Origin: Rhodoferax sp. TH121
GTDB taxonomy: Bacteria; Pseudomonadota; Gammaproteobacteria; Burkholderiales; Burkholderiaceae_C
Assembly: GCF_002251855.1 (NCBI RefSeq)
Contig: NZ_NOXW01000021.1
Coordinates: 620,001-684,000, forward strand
Direction of reading: 5' to 3'
DNA length: 64,000 nt
This document shows positions 60,311 through 64,000 of this stretch, piece by piece (within the stretch, counting starts at the first letter, position 1; the number at the start of each line of letters is the position of its first letter). The notes below the pieces were generated by a model that worked only from the letters and a program-made list of their open reading frames with translations, did no database searches and was not told where the DNA came from. The position numbers and the translations under genes were made by a program.

Positions 60311-61006
60311 TCAGACCAACTGCACGCGCAGGGGCTGCAGGCCGTCCACACTGGCCAGCAGTACATCGCCGCGCACCACGGCACCCACGCCTTCGGGCGT
60401 GCCGGTGAAGATCAGATCGCCGGGCTGCAGCGCCCAGGCGGTGGACAGCTGCTCGATGGTCTCGGCAATGTTCCAGATCAGCTTGGCAATGGTGCTGCGC
60501 TGGCGGTCCTGGCCGTTGACCTGCAGGGCGATGGTGGCGCTGCCAATGCCGGGCACCTGGGCGGCGGGGGTAATGGGGCCCAGTGGTGCGGCAAAGTCAA
60601 AACCCTTGCCAATGCACCAGGGCCGGCCCTGCTTCTTCATCTCGTTTTGCAGGTCGCGGCGCGTCATGTCCAGGCCCACGGCGTAGCCGTAGATGTGCTG
60701 GTGTGCGTCGGCCGCCTTGATATGGCTGCCGCCCTTGCCAATGGCGACCACCAGCTCCACTTCATGGTGCAGGTTGCTGGTCAGCGTGGGGTAGGGCATG
60801 GACACTGTTTCGCCGCCTTCGGCCACCAGGGCTGCATCTGCCGGCTTCATGAAGAAGAAGGGCGCCTCGCGGCCGGAGTGGCCCATCTCCTTGGCGTGGT
60901 CTTCGTAGTTGCGGCCCACACAGTACATGCGGTGGATGGGGAAGCGGGCTGTGCTACCAAGCACAGGCAGGCTGGGCAGGGCGGGGGGCGTGACGACGTA
61001 GTCCAT
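60311..61006 (-). CDS. fumarylacetoacetate hydrolase family protein, fumarylpyruvate hydrolase-like
   Basis: A 231-residue single-domain FAH-family protein. The metal site is shown by VGRNYEDHAKEMGH, then HHEVELVVAIGKGG (Glu-x-Glu) and the Asp of YAVGLDMTRRDLQNEMKKQG. The closing PGDLIFTGTPEGVGAVVRGD is the family signature. Length and the partner gene for a maleylacetoacetate isomerase-type GST nearby suggest a fumarylpyruvate hydrolase (NagK-type, gentisate pathway), although acylpyruvate hydrolase or oxaloacetate decarboxylase activity is also known for this family. It is distinct from fahA at 12213. Confidence 0.87.
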   Translation of the reverse strand: MDYVVTPPALPSLPVLGSTARFPIHRMYCVGRNYEDHAKEMGHSGREAPFFFMKPADAALVAEGGETVSMPYPTLTSNLHHEVELVVAIGKGGSHIKAADAHQHIYGYAVGLDMTRRDLQNEMKKQGRPWCIGKGFDFAAPLGPITPAAQVPGIGSATIALQVNGQDRQRSTIAKLIWNIAETIEQLSTAWALQPGDLIFTGTPEGVGAVVRGDVLLASVDGLQPLRVQLV

Positions 61007-61016
61007 GGTGCGACCC

Positions 61017-61346
61017 TCAGGCGGACTTCACCAGCAGGTCAAAGTGCTCCACCACGGGCGGCTGGGCAAAGAAAGGTCCCACAATGGCGCGCCACTGGGG
61101 GAAGAGATCGCCACCACGGAAACCCACAGTGTGGTCTTCCAGCGTTTCCCAAAAGATTTGCAGGATGTAGCGCTCGGGACTTTCGATGCCCTTGTTCACC
61201 TTGTAGCCCTGAAAGCCCTTGGCCTTGGAAATGACCTCGCGCAGGCCGCGGGCGATGGCTTCGTCAAACGCGGCGTTCTGGCCAGGGTGAATGCGGATAT
61301 CGGCGAGTTCCAGAATCATGGGGGCTCCAGGCAGTGTATGGGTCAT
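61017..61346 (-). CDS. antibiotic biosynthesis monooxygenase (ABM) domain protein
   Basis: A 109-residue ABM-fold protein starting MTHTLPGAPMILELADIRIH. The ferredoxin-like dimeric alpha/beta-barrel pattern is visible (GQNAAFDEAIARGLREVISK, ERYILQIFWETLEDHTVGFR). Members are heme-free monooxygenases or quinol monooxygenases acting on small aromatic or quinol substrates. GGAGG lies 8 bases before the ATG at 61346. It is 10 bases upstream of the FAH-family gene and divergent from the isomerase gene, which suggests one aromatic-degradation group. Confidence 0.82.
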   Translation of the reverse strand: MTHTLPGAPMILELADIRIHPGQNAAFDEAIARGLREVISKAKGFQGYKVNKGIESPERYILQIFWETLEDHTVGFRGGDLFPQWRAIVGPFFAQPPVVEHFDLLVKSA

Positions 61347-61392
61347 TGAGTGGTCCTCCAATGGTAACGGCTTCGGGTTTATCCTCGCGGGC

Positions 61393-62046
61393 ATGAAGCT
61401 GCACAATTACTGCCGGTCCTCGGCCTCGTTCCGGGTGCGTATTGCGCTCAAGCTCAAGGGCCTAGACTATGACTATCTGCCCGTGCACCTGGTGCGCGGC
61501 GAACAGTTGCAGGATGGCCACCGTGCGCTGTCCGCCGACGGTCTGGTGCCAGTGTTGGAGGTGGATGGCCACGCGCTGGTCCAGTCGATGGCCATCATCG
61601 AATACTTGGACGAAACCCGCCCTACGCCGCCCCTGCTGCCTGCCAGCGCGCTGGGCCGCGCCCAGGTGCGCGCGCTGGCGCAAACCATTGCCTGCGAGAT
61701 CCACCCCATCAACAACCTGCGCGTGCTCAAGTACCTGACGGGTACGCTGGAATGCTCGGAAGACGAAAAGAACACTTGGTACCGCCACTGGGTACGCCAA
61801 GGCTTGGAAGCCTTTGAGCTTCAGTTGGAGCGGCTGAACGCCCGCGGCGTGCGCCCCACGCGCTTTTGTTATGGCGACGCGCCGACGCTGGCCGATTGCC
61901 TGCTGGTGCCGCAAATTTTCAATGCCCGTCGCTTTGACACGAATCTGGATGGATTACCGCTGACGATGGCCGCGTTTGAGGCTTGCATGGCGCTTCCCGC
62001 GTTTGACGCTGCCCAGCCTAGCCGCTGCCCTGACTTCATGCCATGA
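61393..62046 (+). CDS. maiA: maleylacetoacetate / maleylpyruvate isomerase (zeta-class GST)
   Basis: A 217-residue glutathione S-transferase-like enzyme with the zeta-class active-site motif YCRSSASFRVRIALKLKGL and VPVLEVDGHALVQSMAIIEY. It isomerises maleylacetoacetate (or maleylpyruvate) to the fumaryl form with glutathione. It would serve the tyrosine/homogentisate operon at 10.5-14.7 kb, which lacks its own isomerase, or a gentisate route with the FAH-family protein next door. The start at 61393 lacks a strong ribosome-binding site; the longer reading frame is not conserved. It overlaps pgeF by four bases. Confidence 0.88.
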   Translation: MKLHNYCRSSASFRVRIALKLKGLDYDYLPVHLVRGEQLQDGHRALSADGLVPVLEVDGHALVQSMAIIEYLDETRPTPPLLPASALGRAQVRALAQTIACEIHPINNLRVLKYLTGTLECSEDEKNTWYRHWVRQGLEAFELQLERLNARGVRPTRFCYGDAPTLADCLLVPQIFNARRFDTNLDGLPLTMAAFEACMALPAFDAAQPSRCPDFMP

Positions 62047-62840
62047 GCAGGCCAGCAGATTGGCTGGTGCCTGATTGGCCCGCCCCAGCAAGGGTGAAGG
62101 CGGTGTTCACCACCCGCAGCGGCGGCCAGTCGCGCGCGCCATATGGCAGCCTGAACCTGGGGACCCATGTGGGTGACGAGCTGGCCGATGTGCTGGCCAA
62201 TCGCGCCGTTTTGCAGCGTGCCTTGGGTGTCCGGCCGGTGTTTCTGGAGCAGGTGCATGGCACGCAGGTGCAGACGCTAGCGCTGGACACGCCCGATGGT
62301 ACGGTGGCCGACGCCTGCCTGAGCACCCAGACTGGCGTGGCTTGCACCATCATGGTGGCGGACTGCCTGCCCATCCTGCTATGCGATGCCAGCGGCCGCT
62401 GGGTGGCTGGGGCCCATGCGGGCTGGCGGGGGCTTGCGGGTCAGAGTGGCGTGGGCGTGGTGGAAAGTACGCTGGCGGCTGTTTGCAAAGAAAAAGTGGC
62501 TCTAGCCCCCGTGCATAGTGCGCAAGCAGCTCCTGAAATCATAGCGTGGTTGGGGCCTTGCATTGGGCCTACCGCGTTTGAAGTGGGGGATGAAGTGCGC
62601 GCAGCCTTCGTGGACAGCGATGCGGCGGCTATCGAATGCTTTGTGCCCGCCAGCCCTGGCAAGTGGTTGGCGAACCTGCCGGCCCTGGCGCGCAGGCGCC
62701 TGGCGGCGGCAGGTGTGAAGGCGGTTTACGGTAACGACGGCAGTGCACCCTGGTGCACGGTTAACAACCCGTCACATTTCTTTTCCCACCGGCGCGACCG
62801 GGTCAGCGGCCGTCTGGCCGCCTGCATCTGGCTGGGCTGA
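62043..62840 (+). CDS. pgeF: peptidoglycan editing factor / YfiH (laccase-domain) protein with an in-frame repeat
   Basis: A 265-residue protein. The family motifs RSGGQSRAPYGSLNLGTHVG, LEQVHGTQV, VMVADCLPILLCD, GAHAGWRGLAGQ and GPCIGPTAFEVGDEV are present, and the zinc-site Cys and His residues are retained. Known members remove misplaced L-Ser from peptidoglycan precursors and act on adenosine. Residues about 152-168 (KVALAPVHSAQAAPEIIAW) are encoded by repeat copy J, inserted in-frame between a helix and WLGP; the family normally has a shorter loop there. The 3' end overlaps a convergent gene by 69 bases. Confidence 0.88.
   Translation: MSRPADWLVPDWPAPARVKAVFTTRSGGQSRAPYGSLNLGTHVGDELADVLANRAVLQRALGVRPVFLEQVHGTQVQTLALDTPDGTVADACLSTQTGVACTIMVADCLPILLCDASGRWVAGAHAGWRGLAGQSGVGVVESTLAAVCKEKVALAPVHSAQAAPEIIAWLGPCIGPTAFEVGDEVRAAFVDSDAAAIECFVPASPGKWLANLPALARRRLAAAGVKAVYGNDGSAPWCTVNNPSHFFSHRRDRVSGRLAACIWLG
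62496..62545 (+). repeat. interspersed ~50-bp repeat, copy J (inside pgeF)
   Basis: GGCTCTAG end, ATAGTGCGCAAGCAGCT block, CCTGAAATCATAGC tail. It is in-frame inside pgeF and reads through without a stop codon. Confidence 0.85.
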
Positions 62841-63101
62841 GACTGCTCCCGTAGCGGGGGAGGCAGCGGCAGCAGCCGCTGCGTGGGCGGCAATGGCTGC
62901 TTCACGCTCGGCCATCTCTTGCGCCCGAATCTTGCGTTTGCGGGCCGGTGTGCCCATGAAATACATCATCAGCGCGACCGGCAGCAGGCCATACAAAACA
63001 AAGGTCACGATGGCACCCAGCACGGTGCCAGTGGTGTTGGTGGCTTCGGCCACACTCATCATGAGGGCCACGTAGAGCCAGGCGATCGGAATGATGTACA
63101 T
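62772..63101 (-). CDS. small membrane protein, hypothetical
   Basis: A 109-residue protein starting MYIIPIAWLYVALMMSVAEA, with two hydrophobic segments (about residues 3-19 and 27-48), a short KRK-rich cytoplasmic loop (GTPARKRKIRAQEMAERE) and an Ala-rich, probably disordered tail. Its last 69 bases overlap the 3' end of the convergent pgeF gene. I recognise no domain. Position between pgeF and phaC suggests only a conserved neighbourhood. Confidence 0.65.
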   Translation of the reverse strand: MYIIPIAWLYVALMMSVAEATNTTGTVLGAIVTFVLYGLLPVALMMYFMGTPARKRKIRAQEMAEREAAIAAHAAAAAAASPATGAVSAQPDAGGQTAADPVAPVGKEM

Positions 63102-63193
63102 AGGGTTTCCCTTGGGGCTTGTCAGGATAGCGCAGGCCCGAGGCTGCCATACTTGGGCGTTAGACTAGACCCACTAATTTCGAAGGTGATGGC

Positions 63194-64000
63194 GTGACCC
63201 AATCCAATCCCGACTTTTTGGCCCAGGCTACGCAACAGTTCCAGCAAGCTTTCTCCCAGAGCTGGACCAAGGCACTGGAGTCCTTCCAAGGGCTCGATTT
63301 GGGAGCGGCCGGCGCCGGTTTCCCCGCCATGGCCGAAAAACCACCCGAAATCCATTTCGCCCCCGAGAAGCTGCAAGCCCTGCAACAGCAGTACCTGCAG
63401 GAGGCCATGGGCCTGTTCAGTCAGGGGCTGAGCCAGCCCGCGCAGGTTGCTGCCAGTACCGACCGCCGTTTTGCTGCGCCCGCCTGGGGTGACAACCCGG
63501 TGGCAGCCTACGCTGCTGCGGTCTACCTACTCAATGCGCGCACCCTCATGGGGTTGGCTGAAGCGGTAGACACGGACGCCAAGACCAAGAGCCGTATCCG
63601 CTTTGCCGTGGAGCAGTGGATGGCCGCCGCCGCACCCAGCAACTTCCTGGCTTTCAATGCCGAGGCGCAGAAAAAAGCGATCGAGACCAAGGGAGAGAGC
63701 ATCGCCAAGGGCGTGAAGAATCTGGTGCACGACATCCAGCAAGGCCATGTGTCCATGACGGATGAAAGCCTGTTTGAGGTGGGCAAGAACGTGGCGACGA
63801 CCGAAGGTGCTGTGGTTTTCGAGAACGAGCTGTTCCAGCTCATCGAATACAAGCCGCTCACCACCAAGGTTTTTGAGAAGCCGTTTTTGCTGGTGCCCCC
63901 GTGCATCAACAAGTTCTATATCCTGGACCTGCAGCCCGAGAACTCCTTGATCCGCTACGCAGTGGAGCAGGGCCACCGCACCTTTGTGGTGAGCTGGCGC
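63194..64000 (+). CDS. phaC: class I poly(3-hydroxyalkanoate) synthase, N-terminal part
   Basis: The first 269 codons are visible; the gene runs off the right edge. It starts with GTG, preceded by GAAGG at 7 bases. The N-terminal domain is typical (MTQSNPDFLAQATQQFQQAF), followed by RFAAPAWGDNPVAAYAAAVY, NFLAFNAEAQKKAIETKGES and ENELFQLIEYKPLTTKVFEK, then the start of the alpha/beta-hydrolase domain, LLVPPCINKFYILDLQPENS. The lipase-box-type active site lies beyond the window. It polymerises short-chain 3-hydroxyacyl-CoA on granule surfaces. Confidence 0.93.
   Translation, partial: MTQSNPDFLAQATQQFQQAFSQSWTKALESFQGLDLGAAGAGFPAMAEKPPEIHFAPEKLQALQQQYLQEAMGLFSQGLSQPAQVAASTDRRFAAPAWGDNPVAAYAAAVYLLNARTLMGLAEAVDTDAKTKSRIRFAVEQWMAAAAPSNFLAFNAEAQKKAIETKGESIAKGVKNLVHDIQQGHVSMTDESLFEVGKNVATTEGAVVFENELFQLIEYKPLTTKVFEKPFLLVPPCINKFYILDLQPENSLIRYAVEQGHRTFVVSWR

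Noticed and set aside
1..64000. CRISPR array, prophage, IS element or rRNA operon.
   Set aside because: No regularly spaced repeats, integrase or transposase genes, or rRNA-like sequence were found.

Overview
The window reads as chromosomal DNA of a high-GC betaproteobacterium of the order Burkholderiales, most likely family Comamonadaceae (Rhodoferax/Curvibacter/Acidovorax-like). The signs are a class I PHA synthase, the thrS-infC-rpmI-rplT-pheST-ihfA-MerR order followed by tRNA-Pro, a SWIB protein with an H1-like Lys/Ala tail, and many protein sequences typical of that family. The genus is inferred, not proven. Coding is dense and ordinary almost throughout, apart from one AT-richer patch at about 3.3-4.6 kb. 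No rRNA, IS element, prophage or CRISPR array was seen.

Layout. 1-3.2 kb: edge of an osmoprotectant-type binding protein, small conserved proteins and a serine/threonine dehydratase-like enzyme. 3.3-4.9 kb: low-GC island with two membrane-anchored proteins of unknown function, abutting the C-terminal remnant of an 8-oxoguanine-deaminase-like amidohydrolase. 5-10 kb: chemoreceptor, PACE efflux protein, AraC regulator + LysE exporter, divergent MFS transporter. 10-14.7 kb: Lrp-type regulator divergent from a phenylalanine/tyrosine catabolic operon (hpd, VOC protein, fahA, phhB, phhA). 14.8-19.3 kb: DecR-like regulator divergent from a cysteine desulfurase-rhodanese fusion, a TPP enzyme and a GNAT acetyltransferase. 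19.4-23.9 kb: unknown protein, CadC-type/TPR regulator and a large FAD oxidoreductase. 24-29.5 kb: complete Dpp-type peptide ABC transporter (minus strand). 29.7-31.7 kb: SWIB protein, rraA, EamA transporter.

31.9-45.8 kb is a putrescine/agmatine utilisation cluster: agmatinase, PuuB-like oxidase, MocR regulator, two gamma-glutamylpolyamine-synthetase-like proteins, an aminotransferase, PotFGHI uptake and an aldehyde dehydrogenase. Agmatine would be hydrolysed to putrescine, imported putrescine would join it, and both the glutamylated (Puu) and the direct transaminase routes would lead towards GABA and succinate. 46-47.4 kb: isocitrate lyase with two identical 20-bp palindromes upstream. 47.5-55.7 kb: translation operon, preceded by what looks like a threonine-rich leader peptide and attenuator in front of thrS. 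55.9-64 kb: minus-strand housekeeping genes, aromatic ring-cleavage downstream enzymes (FAH-family hydrolase, maleylacetoacetate isomerase), pgeF and the start of phaC.

The most unusual signal is a ~50-bp interspersed repeat, present in at least ten copies in this 64 kb. It has a fixed architecture: a GCCTCTAG-type end, a TGCGC block, AGCT at a constant spacing, then a small A/T-rich hairpin. It sits not only between genes but in-frame inside two genes (EamA transporter, pgeF). It also carries stop codons, carries Shine-Dalgarno sequences for two genes, forms arms of terminators, and forms the antiterminator region of the thrS leader. I do not recognise it as a named family.
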